Assembly: GCA_016793885.1 (NCBI GenBank)
Contig: JAEUHE010000086.1
Location: 1-64,000 of the forward strand
Source of the DNA: Verrucomicrobiales bacterium
GTDB taxonomy: Bacteria; Verrucomicrobiota; Verrucomicrobiia; Limisphaerales; UBA11320
Direction: 5' to 3'
DNA: 64,000 bases
In this document: piece after piece, positions 1 through 8,707 of the stretch
Position numbering within the stretch: the first letter of the stretch is position 1
Layout of the letters: every line of letters starts with the position of its first letter
Notes under the pieces: model-generated
The model's database searches: none
What the model was told of the DNA's origin: nothing
The model's input: the letters and a program-made list of their open reading frames with translations, nothing else
Translations under genes and position numbers: made by a program

Positions 1-384
1 AGTTCACTTCCAGTTGCTCTCCACGGACACATTACTGCGCCGCAGTTACTTTCAGTCACAGGCCTGGTGAACATAGGCCTGACAGGGACTCTCACCCTGC
101 TATGTTGGTGCGCTTCACAGTCGCACTAGCGACGTCCGTCCCCGGACGTTCCCCCCCGGATGGGCCGGCGCCCCGACCTCCGGTGCGGGGCAGGCTGGCC
201 CACCCTCCACTGTCGCGTCGTCCATGTTGGACGATCCCCAGCCCCGGGCGCCGCGGGCGTCTCCTTCACCCTTCCCTCTTTCCGCACCCCCTGGGCACCG
301 CCCCCGCCATCTGTCTAAAACAAAAAAGTTGACCGGTCGGTAGGTTGAGCTATTTCTTGCTATACGTAGTTCAATAATCATCGC
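1..384. other. Left-edge region without a convincing gene
   Basis: I see no supportable gene here. Two short overlapping open frames on opposite strands (102-332 and 115-411) have low-complexity, Pro/Arg-rich or Gly/Ala-rich translations driven by the GC-rich stretch around 140-300 and resemble no family I know. A perfect 7-bp inverted repeat with a 4-nt loop (ACGTCCG/CGGACGT) lies near 131-148. The last 50 bases are AT-richer and hold the candidate operator and promoter of the TetR gene that follows. Confidence 0.4.
331..346 (-). promoter_or_regulatory. Candidate TetR operator, site 1
   Basis: On the minus strand this reads aacctaccgaccggtc and contains the perfect 8-bp palindrome GACCGGTC. 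It lies 38 bp before the TetR-family start. A 14/16 match in the opposite orientation occurs at 1015-1030, immediately before the efflux adaptor gene. Two copies of a sequence bracketing the regulator gene suggest an operator pair for autoregulation and pump repression. Binding is inferred, not shown. Confidence 0.55.
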
Positions 385-1014
385 ATGGCACGACATACCG
401 ACTCCAAACAACGCCTACTCCAGATCGCCACTGAATTGATTTGGGAGAGCAGTTACGCCCACGCCAGCGTGGATCGGATCTGCGAACGGGCCGAGATCAA
501 GAAGGGAAGCTTTTATCACCACTTTACCTCGAAGGCACAGCTGGCTCTGGAGACGTTGGAAACCCAGTGGGCACAGATGAGACCGGCACTCGATGAGATT
601 TTCTCCCCGTTGGTCCCACCGCTGGAACGCATTCAACGATTCTTTAGACATGGCATTGAATTACAGGTATTTATGCATGATAAAGTAGGATTCGTGTGCG
701 GATGCCCACTGGTGTCTCTCGGATCCGAAATCAGCACGCAGGAACCTGCGCTCCGGTCCAAGGTCGCCGAGATTTTGGACTACAAGTTGCGGTATCTGGA
801 AAGCGCGATTCGCGAAGCCCGGGACCTGGGGTTGATTGAAACTCCCGATTCGCATCAGACCGCCCAAATCATTGCCGACTACGCCGAGGGAGTACTCACA
901 CGCGCGCGCATCATGAACGACCTGAACCCGGTGCTCCAACTCGAGACCGGAATTCTCACCATTTTGAAGCCATTGGCCCAACCCGCGGGCACCCCGTCTG
1001 GAATTCACGCCTAA
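385..1014 (+). CDS. TetR/AcrR-family transcriptional regulator
   Basis: A 209-residue protein of normal TetR length. Residues about 8-55 form the DNA-binding domain, with the typical helix-turn-helix ending in KKGSFYHHFTSKAQL; the rest is a helical ligand-binding and dimerisation domain of the kind seen in AcrR-like repressors. Members usually repress a neighbouring efflux operon until a toxic ligand binds. The adaptor gene starts 20 bp downstream on the same strand, so the regulator is probably the first gene of the efflux operon or has its own control through the repeated 16-bp motif. The ATG at 385 gives the complete HTH and no longer in-frame start improves it. The ligand cannot be told from sequence. 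Confidence 0.92.
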   Translation: MARHTDSKQRLLQIATELIWESSYAHASVDRICERAEIKKGSFYHHFTSKAQLALETLETQWAQMRPALDEIFSPLVPPLERIQRFFRHGIELQVFMHDKVGFVCGCPLVSLGSEISTQEPALRSKVAEILDYKLRYLESAIREARDLGLIETPDSHQTAQIIADYAEGVLTRARIMNDLNPVLQLETGILTILKPLAQPAGTPSGIHA

Positions 1015-1030
1015 AACCTACCTACTGGTC
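1015..1030 (+). promoter_or_regulatory. Candidate TetR operator, site 2
   Basis: The sequence aacctacctactggtc matches the minus-strand reading of site 1 (331-346) at 14 of 16 positions. It spans the gap between the regulator stop codon and the adaptor start at 1035, so a bound repressor could block transcription or an initiating complex there. No separate promoter for the pump genes is obvious. Confidence 0.5.
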
Positions 1031-1034
1031 GCCT

Positions 1035-2279
1035 ATGTACTCTGCCAGCCTTGCCTACCTGCCTGCCGTTTCTCCTGCTAGCCGCCGCACGCCCCGCCGC
1101 CATTCGGTCGCCCTAGGTCTCGCACTCCTTGCGGTTGGGCTTCTTTCAGGCTGCAAACCCGGAGCAGATTCACCCGCTGCAAGCGGCCCGGGTGGAGCGC
1201 CCCCGCCGCCCCCAGAGGTCGTGGTAGCCGCTGCCGAGGGCCGTTCCATCGTGGAGCATGACGTCTTCACCGGGCGCTTGGAAGCCGTGGAATCGGTCGA
1301 GGTCCGACCCCGGATCAGCGGCCACATCCAAGAGGTGCGCTTTAAGTCTGGCCAGATGGTCAAGGCGGGGGACGTGCTGTTCGTCATCGATCCGCGCTGG
1401 CACCAGGCCGAATTCGAGCGCAGCGCCGCCCAACTCAAAGGTGCAGAGACTCGGCTGGCAAACGCTGAAAAGGAGAATGTCCGCGCCCAGGATCTCCTCG
1501 CCCAAAAGGCGATCAGCAGCGAAGAAGCCGAATCCCGCGCTTCACGCTTGCTGGAAGCCCATGCCTCCGTCTCGGCGGCGAAAGCCGCCCATGCCTCGGC
1601 GAAGTTGGACCTGGAATTCACCGAGGTAAAAGCCCCCATCTCAGGTCGCGTGAGCCGGGCGCTGATCACCGCCGGAAACTACGTTAGTGGAGTGGCGGGA
1701 GCAACGACGGTGCTGACCACCCTGGTGAGCGTCGATCCGCTCTACGTCTATGCCGACATGGACGAACGGGCGTTTCTTAGATTCCAGGGACTTCAAAAGC
1801 AGGGACAGCTGCACCTGGATAACGGCCAGGTCCGCATCGAAGTGGGGTTGAGCAACGAGGAGGGCTTCCCTTACCAAGGATGGGTGGAATCGCTGGACAA
1901 TCGACTGGATCCCTCCAGCGGCAGCATCTTGGTCCGAGGCGTCCTGCCCAATCCGGACGGTCACCTGATTCCCGGTCTCTTCGCGCGCGTCCGAGTCCCG
2001 GCCAGTGCGCGGCAAACGGCCGTGCTCATCAGCGACCGCGCCATTTCAACCGACCAGAGTCTTAAGTTTGTGCTGACACTCAGCCCAACCAACACGGCGG
2101 AATATCGGGCGGTAAAATTGGGGCCCATCCTGGATGGGAAGCGCATTATCCGCGAAGGCCTCCAACCGGGTGAGCAGGTGATCGTGAACGGCCTCCAACG
2201 GGTCCGCCCCGGTATGCCGGTCAAGCCCGTGACGGAGACCGCCTCGACCGCTCCCGCTCCTCAGGAAAAACCCCTCTGA
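1035..2279 (+). CDS. RND efflux periplasmic adaptor (membrane fusion lipoprotein)
   Basis: A 414-residue AcrA/MexA-type adaptor that bridges an inner-membrane RND pump and an outer-membrane channel. The N-terminus has a basic stretch, a hydrophobic segment and a lipobox LLSGC with the lipidated Cys at residue 40, so it is a likely lipoprotein. A Pro-rich linker follows, then the biotin/lipoyl-like half-motif RPRISGHIQEVRFKSGQMVK, an alpha-helical hairpin (about 125-190), the second lipoyl half (VKAPISGRVSRALITAGNYV) and beta-barrel plus membrane-proximal domains. The stop codon is 9 bp from the next gene, so the two are co-transcribed. The ATG at 1035 is used because no later in-frame ATG precedes the signal sequence; the candidate operator takes the place of a clear Shine-Dalgarno sequence. 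Confidence 0.93.
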   Translation: MYSASLAYLPAVSPASRRTPRRHSVALGLALLAVGLLSGCKPGADSPAASGPGGAPPPPPEVVVAAAEGRSIVEHDVFTGRLEAVESVEVRPRISGHIQEVRFKSGQMVKAGDVLFVIDPRWHQAEFERSAAQLKGAETRLANAEKENVRAQDLLAQKAISSEEAESRASRLLEAHASVSAAKAAHASAKLDLEFTEVKAPISGRVSRALITAGNYVSGVAGATTVLTTLVSVDPLYVYADMDERAFLRFQGLQKQGQLHLDNGQVRIEVGLSNEEGFPYQGWVESLDNRLDPSSGSILVRGVLPNPDGHLIPGLFARVRVPASARQTAVLISDRAISTDQSLKFVLTLSPTNTAEYRAVKLGPILDGKRIIREGLQPGEQVIVNGLQRVRPGMPVKPVTETASTAPAPQEKPL

Positions 2280-2288
2280 GCCCAGCCC

Positions 2289-5200
2289 ATGAACTTCTCG
2301 CACTTTTTCATCAAGCGCCCCATTTTCGCCGGGGTCCTCTCCATCCTGATCCTGGTCGTGGGCGCCATCGCCTTGTGGAAGCTGCCCATTAGCGAGTATC
2401 CGGAAGTCGTTCCTCCTTCCGTCGTCGTCCGCGCAGCTTACCCGGGTGCCAACCCCAAAACCATCGCGGAGACGGTTGCTGCGCCGCTGGAGCAGGCCAT
2501 CAACGGCGTCGAGAACTCGCTCTACCTGTATTCTCAGGCAGCGAGCGACGGCGTCATGACGCTCACTGTCACCTTCAAGCTCGGCACTGACGTCGACAAG
2601 GCGCAGGTTCAAGTGCAAAACCGCGTCTCGCAGGCCCTCCCGAAACTTCCCGAGGAGGTTCGCCGCATCGGCGTCACCACCACCAAGCAGTCCCCCGACC
2701 TCACCATGGTGGCACATCTCTATTCGCCCGGAGGTCGCTACGACGAAGTTTACCTGCGCAACTACGCCACGCTCCAGGTCAAGGATGTGCTGGCTCGCAT
2801 CCCAGGGGTGGGCACCGTCGAGATTTTCGGCGCGGGTGAATATGCCATGCGCGTGTGGCTGGATCCCAACCAAGTCGCCGCCCGAGGTCTGACGGCAGGG
2901 GACGTGGTCCAGGCGATCCGCGAACAGAACGTGCAAGTGGCCGCGGGAGCGGTCGGACAACAGCCGATCGGACGGTCCGTGGACAGCGAGCTGCAAATCA
3001 ACACCAAAGGACGGCTGGTCACCGAGGAGGAGTTCGGCGAGATTATCGTCAAGACCGGCGCGAACGGGGAGAAAACGCTGCTTAAGGATTTGGCGAGGGT
3101 TGAGCTGGGTTCTTCAGGCTACTCCCTCCGCTCGCTCCTCGATAACCAGACCGCCGTGGCCTTGCCCATCTTTCAGGCGCCGGGTGCCAATGCCATCCAG
3201 CTTTCGGACGATGTGCGAAAAACCCTCGCCGAGCTCCGCAAGAATTTCCCCGATGGCATCGACTTCGCCGTGGTTTATGATCCCACGGTTTTCGTCCGGA
3301 AGTCCATCCGCGCCGTCATCACCACGCTCGTCGAGGCCATCCTCTTGGTGGTCATCGTGGTGATCCTGTTTCTTCAAACCTGGCGGGCGTCGATCATCCC
3401 CCTCGCGGCGGTGCCCGTGTCGCTCGTGGGGACATTTGCGGCCATGCACGCGCTCGGGTTCAGCATCAACGCCCTTTCGCTGTTCGGACTGGTGCTCGCC
3501 ATCGGCATCGTGGTCGACGATGCCATTGTGGTGGTGGAAAACGTGGAGCGAAACATCGCGCTCGGTTTGAGTCCGGTGGATGCCACCAAAAAAGCGATGA
3601 ATGAAGTAACCGGACCGATCATAGCCACCGCGCTGGTACTCTGCGCTGTCTTTATTCCCACCGCCTTTATCAGCGGCCTGACCGGACAGTTTTACAAGCA
3701 GTTCGCCATTACGATCGCCATCTCCACCCTGATCTCCGCGTTCAATTCGCTCACGCTCTCGCCAGCCCTCAGCGCCATCTTGCTGCGCCGTCATGACGCT
3801 CCGCCCGACCGGCCGACGCGGATTCTGAACTTCCTGCTCGGATGGATCTTCCGCCCTTTCAACCGGCTCTTTCACCGCGCTGGCCTGCTGTATGCCACGG
3901 GGGTCACCCAGACCATCCGAAAAACCGCGCTGGCCCTGCTCCTTTATGCCGGGCTCGTGGTGCTGACCGGCTGGGCTTTCAACAAGGTGCCCACGGGCTT
4001 CGTGCCCATCCAGGACAAACAGTACATCGTGGCCTTCGCACAGTTGCCCGATGCCTCGTCGCTGGACCGCACCGAAGAGGTGATCCGACGCATGTCCGAT
4101 CTCGCCCTGAAGCAGCCGGGAGTCGAGCACGCGGTCGCGTTTCCCGGGTTGAGCATCAACGGATTCGCGGTCACCCCCAACGCCGGCGCCGTCTTCATCA
4201 CCCTCAAGCCATTCGAAGAGCGCCGCACGCCCAACCTCAGTGGTATCGCGATCGCCGGCGCTCTCAACGAACAGTTCGGAGCGATCAAGGAAGCCTTCGT
4301 CATGTGTGTGCCGCCGCCGCCCGTCAATGGCCTGGGCATGCTCGGCGGATTCAAGATGTTTGTCCAAGACCGGGCGGACGTCGGTTTTGATGCGCTGTTC
4401 CAAAACACCCAGGCGCTCATTGGCAAGGGATATCAGACCCCGGGCCTCGCCGGACTCTTCTCCACCTTTACGGTCAATGTGCCGCAGGTGGATGCCGAGG
4501 TGGACCGGGTCAAAGCCAAGGCCCAGGGGGTCCCCCTGCAGAATTTGTTCGAAACCATGCAGGTGAACCTCGGTTCGCTTTATGTGAACGACTTCAACCG
4601 GTTTGGTCGAACGTTCCAAGTGATCGTGCAGGCGGATGCCCAATTCCGCGAACGCGCTGAAGACATCACCCGCCTCAAAACGCGGAATGCCAAAGGTCAG
4701 ATGGTCCCGCTGGCAGCCCTGGTCACCGTGAGCGAAGCCTACGGGCCGGATCGGGTGATGCGCTACAACGGATTCCCCGCCGCCGAGATCAATGGCGGCC
4801 CCGCACCCGGCTTCAGCTCCGGCCAAGCCGAGGCCCTCATGGCCGGGCTGGCCGAAGCCAACCTGCCCAAAGGCCTCTCCTATGAATGGACCGAGCTGAC
4901 CTACCAACGCATCCTGGCGGGGAACACCGCGGGCTACATCTACCCCTTGTGCCTCCTGCTGGTGTTTCTGGTGCTCGCCGCGCAATACGAGAGTCTGCGG
5001 TTGCCCATCGCCATTATTCTCATTGTTCCCCTCTGCCTGCTCTTCGCCTTGGCGGGTGTCTGGCTATCCAACGGCGACAATAATGTGTTTACTCAAATCG
5101 GGCTGATCGTTTTGGTGGGCCTCGCCTGCAAGAACGCCATCCTCATCGTCGAGTTCGCCAAGCATAAACAGGATGAAGGCATGGCTCCGGTGCCGGCCGC

Positions 5201-6908
5201 GATCGAGGCGGCTCAACTCCGCCTGCGCCCGATTCTCATGACGAGTATCGCGTTTATCGCCGGCGTCTATCCCCTGGTGACCAGCACCGGCGCCGGTGCC
5301 GAGATGCGTCAAGCCATGGGTGTCGCCGTGTTCGCCGGGATGATCGGAGTAACCCTGTTTGGCCTCTTTCTGACTCCGGTGTTCTACACCTTCTTGATGC
5401 GACTAGGTCGAAAGGCCCACTCACAACCCGCGCCCGATCCAGCCGGTCCCTCCATCGGAAAAACCGGCCTGGCGGCAGGGGGAACCGCCGCGCTGCTGAC
5501 GGGCTTTCTCGTCCTCGGCTGTGGCCTGGTCGACGCGGGGGCGGGTGTACTGACCGTGGGTCCCAATTATACGCGGCCAACCAACAATGTACCGGCCGGG
5601 TTCAGCGACGAGCCTCTGGGGGATTGGAAGGAAGGGCGCCCGGCCGACATGATACCGAGGGGCAATTGGTGGACACTGTTCCAGGACGATGAGCTGAATC
5701 GTCTCCAGGAACGTGCCCTCGCCGGCAACCAGGATCTGAAAGCAGCCATCGCGCGCGTCGAACAAGCTCGCGCCTCCAGCCGGCAATCGAAGTCGGCCTT
5801 CTTTCCCGATCTGTCGTTCGATCCCAGCTACGCTCGCACCCGCTATTCCCCCAACGCCGGCCTCGCCTTCCCGTTGGATCAGGCAGGCAACATTCGGGTG
5901 CCTTTGGACCTCAATTACGAGCTCGACCTGTGGGGACGAGTGCGTCGGGTTTTCGAAGCCTCAAAGCGGAATACCGAGGCCCGAATGGCGGCTTTCGAGA
6001 CGATACGCCTCTCCCTGCACGCCGAAGTAGCAACCCTCTACTTTACGTTGCGCAGCACCGATGCCGAGCTTTCCACGGTTCAGCAAACGGTGACCCTCAG
6101 AAAAGAGGCGCTCGACATCGTCAAGTCCCGGTTCGCCGCCGGGGGGAGCACGGAACTGGAAGTGGCTAGGGCGGAAACGGAACTGGCCTCGGCCGAGAGC
6201 GATCTGGCCGTGATAACCCGGCGTCGTCACGAGCTTCGCACCTCCCTGGCCGTGCTCCTGGGCGAGCCCGCGAGCACTCTGCAAATCCCCACCCAGGGCT
6301 CCTTCCAGATCCACGTGCCAACCGTGCCGGCGGGATTGCCCTCCGATCTGCTGGAACGTCGGCCCGATATCGCCGAGGCAGAGCGGGATCTCGCCGCCCG
6401 CAACGCGCGAATCGGAGTGGCAAAAGCGGCCTTCTTTCCGACAGTGAAAGTCACGGGCTTCGGCGGATTCGAAAGCGCCGACGTCGATACGCTCTTCAAC
6501 TGGCAAAGCCGCATTTGGTCGATTGGCCCCAGCATCACCCTGCCCATCTTCCAAACCGGCCGAAACCGTGCGGCGCTGCGACAGTCCCAAGCCGCCTGGT
6601 CCGAAGGTGTCGCCCTATATCGGCAGCGTGTTTTGATCGCGTTCAAGGAGGTGCAAGACGCCCTGACCGCCTCCCGCCTGCTCAAGGAGCAGGCGGACGC
6701 TCAGCACCGGGCGCTCGAGGGCGCGCGACGCGTCGCCGAGCTGTCCCGGAAGCGATACGATGCCGGATTTGTCGGCTACCTAGACGTGGTGGAAAGCGAG
6801 CGCACCCTGCTTGGATTCGAGCGCGCGACGCTCCAAACCGCGGGCCAGCGCCTCGTGGTATCGGTGCAGCTGATTAAGGCCCTGGGCGGTGGGTGGACGA
6901 ATCAGTGA
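2289..6908 (+). CDS. RND efflux permease fused to outer-membrane factor
   Basis: A 1539-residue protein joining two normally separate components. Residues 1 to about 1040 are a complete HAE1-type RND permease (AcrB/MexB-like): an MNFSHFFIKRPIFAGVLSI start, two large periplasmic loops and the proton-relay residues Asp410-Asp411 (GIVVDDAIVV) and Lys948 (GLACKNAILIVEF). Residues about 1095-1539 are a full OprM/NodT-type outer-membrane factor with VGPNYTRP, NWWTLFQDDEL, DLNYELDLWGRVRR and LLERRPDIAEAE. The junction, after the last permease helix, holds a short cytoplasmic linker, a hydrophobic segment and a lipobox-like LVLGC with Cys1078. Cleavage there, or internal initiation at Met1037 (ATG at 5397), could release a normal lipoprotein. 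The frame is open throughout with no sign of a frameshift. The substrate is unknown. Confidence 0.93.
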   Translation: MNFSHFFIKRPIFAGVLSILILVVGAIALWKLPISEYPEVVPPSVVVRAAYPGANPKTIAETVAAPLEQAINGVENSLYLYSQAASDGVMTLTVTFKLGTDVDKAQVQVQNRVSQALPKLPEEVRRIGVTTTKQSPDLTMVAHLYSPGGRYDEVYLRNYATLQVKDVLARIPGVGTVEIFGAGEYAMRVWLDPNQVAARGLTAGDVVQAIREQNVQVAAGAVGQQPIGRSVDSELQINTKGRLVTEEEFGEIIVKTGANGEKTLLKDLARVELGSSGYSLRSLLDNQTAVALPIFQAPGANAIQLSDDVRKTLAELRKNFPDGIDFAVVYDPTVFVRKSIRAVITTLVEAILLVVIVVILFLQTWRASIIPLAAVPVSLVGTFAAMHALGFSINALSLFGLVLAIGIVVDDAIVVVENVERNIALGLSPVDATKKAMNEVTGPIIATALVLCAVFIPTAFISGLTGQFYKQFAITIAISTLISAFNSLTLSPALSAILLRRHDAPPDRPTRILNFLLGWIFRPFNRLFHRAGLLYATGVTQTIRKTALALLLYAGLVVLTGWAFNKVPTGFVPIQDKQYIVAFAQLPDASSLDRTEEVIRRMSDLALKQPGVEHAVAFPGLSINGFAVTPNAGAVFITLKPFEERRTPNLSGIAIAGALNEQFGAIKEAFVMCVPPPPVNGLGMLGGFKMFVQDRADVGFDALFQNTQALIGKGYQTPGLAGLFSTFTVNVPQVDAEVDRVKAKAQGVPLQNLFETMQVNLGSLYVNDFNRFGRTFQVIVQADAQFRERAEDITRLKTRNAKGQMVPLAALVTVSEAYGPDRVMRYNGFPAAEINGGPAPGFSSGQAEALMAGLAEANLPKGLSYEWTELTYQRILAGNTAGYIYPLCLLLVFLVLAAQYESLRLPIAIILIVPLCLLFALAGVWLSNGDNNVFTQIGLIVLVGLACKNAILIVEFAKHKQDEGMAPVPAAIEAAQLRLRPILMTSIAFIAGVYPLVTSTGAGAEMRQAMGVAVFAGMIGVTLFGLFLTPVFYTFLMRLGRKAHSQPAPDPAGPSIGKTGLAAGGTAALLTGFLVLGCGLVDAGAGVLTVGPNYTRPTNNVPAGFSDEPLGDWKEGRPADMIPRGNWWTLFQDDELNRLQERALAGNQDLKAAIARVEQARASSRQSKSAFFPDLSFDPSYARTRYSPNAGLAFPLDQAGNIRVPLDLNYELDLWGRVRRVFEASKRNTEARMAAFETIRLSLHAEVATLYFTLRSTDAELSTVQQTVTLRKEALDIVKSRFAAGGSTELEVARAETELASAESDLAVITRRRHELRTSLAVLLGEPASTLQIPTQGSFQIHVPTVPAGLPSDLLERRPDIAEAERDLAARNARIGVAKAAFFPTVKVTGFGGFESADVDTLFNWQSRIWSIGPSITLPIFQTGRNRAALRQSQAAWSEGVALYRQRVLIAFKEVQDALTASRLLKEQADAQHRALEGARRVAELSRKRYDAGFVGYLDVVESERTLLGFERATLQTAGQRLVVSVQLIKALGGGWTNQ

Positions 6909-6921
6909 TTTCACATGGTTC

Positions 6922-7060
6922 ATTGCACATTGCTCATTTTTCATTGGGTCCATGAACCCGCAGGGTTCACAGACATTGGCCGGGGATCGCAGATCCCCGG
7001 TCCCTAAGAGCATTCCGGAGCACCCCGTAGGGCGTGCCACCTCGGTTCCCAATGTGCAAT
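6922..7060. repeat. MITE-like fold-back element
   Basis: The 250-bp gap after the efflux operon holds a 139-bp segment bounded by a perfect 11-bp terminal inverted repeat, ATTGCACATTG (6922-6932) and its complement (7050-7060). Inside are two successive hairpins that share the loop GCA: GAACCC/GGGTTC at 6954-6968 and an 11-bp stem with one G-T pair at 6978-7002. No coding capacity is apparent. It could be a miniature transposable element or a palindromic intergenic repeat; no clear target-site duplication is visible. Confidence 0.5.
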
Positions 7061-7158
7061 CAGCGTGACCTCACCCGCCACATTCTGCATTGAACCCCGC
7101 CCCCCACGTCGGTAGCGTGATTAGGTCATTGGAATAACACGCAGCGAGTCCAGTCATC

Positions 7159-8655
7159 ATGAGCATCCAGTCAATCGTTACGGCGATCGTAGTCCTCGGG
7201 TTGGCCCTGATGGCGGGTCCAGTGGAGGCCGAACATCGGGCCACCTTCCTCGGCCACCCGGCGCATCGCTTCGCGCCACCGCTCAAGCGCTCGGAAGATC
7301 TGCGGCAACTGCTCCTGAACGACGCGCTGCGCGCCGACATTGAGTCGATCCTGAACCAGGCTGGCTGGAAGGGCGACATCGAGGATCTGATTCGCGCTGC
7401 CGCCAGCGCCGATATCGTCGAGTGGCGGATTCCAGTGGGTGGTCGGATGCCGTTCATGTCGTCCCGAAAGAAGGGCAAGCCGATCGCGCTGATCGATGTG
7501 CTCTGGGTAGGCAAGGAACCGATCGAGGCGTTCGCCTTCCCTTTCTCCTCCAAAGGCCAAAAATACCGGCTGGTCACACCCAAGCCCTGCAGCAACTTCT
7601 TCGTGGAAGATCTTGGACCTGAGACCCCGCCCGTGCCGCCGGCAAAACTAGAGCTGGCCCTCAACGTCGCCGCCAGCGGCAACGTGTGCGAGCCGATCGA
7701 GTTGGAGGCCACCGTGCGGAATACCGGCGGCTCCCCTTTGACCCAGGTCCGGCTGACGGAAACGCTACCCGACGGCCTGAGGCTGATTGACGACAAAGCC
7801 ACCCTCACCATCGACGTCGGAGATCTGCCTCCGCGGTCTGGGCGCATCTACCGGGCCTATCTCAAAGCCAGCGCTCGCGGGACTTACCCGCATTTGGCCA
7901 AAGTGACTTCGGCCGAAGGATTGGCCGCCGAGGCGACCGCCCGGACCCTGGTGCTCGCGCCTGATCTCACGCTGACCTGCACCGCCCCCGAAGAGATTCA
8001 TCCGGGACGCCCCGCCAAGGTTTGCCTCACCCTCACCAACCGGGGCGACGCAGCCGAGCCCGGCGCGGTGGTTTCGCTGCTGGTTCCCAACGGAGCAAGC
8101 TTCCAGAGCGCTACCGAAGGTGGCGAGTTGGTCGGAGATCTCGTTGTGTGGAGAAACCTCGCCCTGGCTCCCACCGCCGCCACTTCGTTCTGCGCCACCT
8201 TTACGGTCGCCCAACTCGGCGCCGTCAATTTTTCCGCCGCCGCAGTAGGGACTTGCGCCCCGCAGGTGGCCACCCAATGCGATGCCAAAGTCTCAGGACT
8301 CGCCGCCATTCTTCTCGAAGTCGCGGACATCGAAGATCCTATTTCCGTCGGGAGCCAGGAAATCTACGAAATCAAGGTGACGAACCAAGGCTCGGCGCCG
8401 GGAACCGAGGTTTCGATTGTCTGCGAGTTGGAGGACACACAATCCTTTATCTCCGCCACGGGCACAACGCCGGTCCGGGCCGAAGGAGCAACGCTCACGA
8501 TGCAGACACTTCCCCGGCTCGAGCCGAAAGCGGCCGCATCGTGGCGGGTGACAGTCAACGCCGCCAAGGCGGGCGATGTGAGGTTTCATGTTCGACTCAC
8601 CAGCGATCAGCTGACGCAGCCGGTGCGAGAGACCGAAGCCACCCGGCAGTTCTAA
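7159..8655 (+). CDS. Secreted DUF11/CARDB-like repeat protein
   Basis: A 498-residue exported protein. An N-terminal signal peptide (IVTAIVVLGLALMAGPVEAE) is followed by a domain of about 130 residues that I do not recognise (27-155), then about three immunoglobulin-like repeats of 100-110 residues of the DUF11 type, with recurring phrases such as NTGGSPLTQVRLTETLPDGL and NQGSAPGTEVSIV. Such repeats occur in surface and secreted proteins of Verrucomicrobiota and Planctomycetota and probably act as structural or adhesive modules. There is no catalytic motif and no C-terminal anchor. It ends 52 bp before the aldolase gene on the same strand, but a functional link is not evident. Confidence 0.8.
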   Translation: MSIQSIVTAIVVLGLALMAGPVEAEHRATFLGHPAHRFAPPLKRSEDLRQLLLNDALRADIESILNQAGWKGDIEDLIRAAASADIVEWRIPVGGRMPFMSSRKKGKPIALIDVLWVGKEPIEAFAFPFSSKGQKYRLVTPKPCSNFFVEDLGPETPPVPPAKLELALNVAASGNVCEPIELEATVRNTGGSPLTQVRLTETLPDGLRLIDDKATLTIDVGDLPPRSGRIYRAYLKASARGTYPHLAKVTSAEGLAAEATARTLVLAPDLTLTCTAPEEIHPGRPAKVCLTLTNRGDAAEPGAVVSLLVPNGASFQSATEGGELVGDLVVWRNLALAPTAATSFCATFTVAQLGAVNFSAAAVGTCAPQVATQCDAKVSGLAAILLEVADIEDPISVGSQEIYEIKVTNQGSAPGTEVSIVCELEDTQSFISATGTTPVRAEGATLTMQTLPRLEPKAAASWRVTVNAAKAGDVRFHVRLTSDQLTQPVRETEATRQF

Positions 8656-8707
8656 TACACCTGCGGACCCTTTGCGAGATTCCTCAAACTCGAGCCACGG
8701 ATCGCCC

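Noticed and set aside
3114-4985. 623-codon minus-strand open frame
   Set aside because: It is antisense to the RND permease domain, which contains all key residues.
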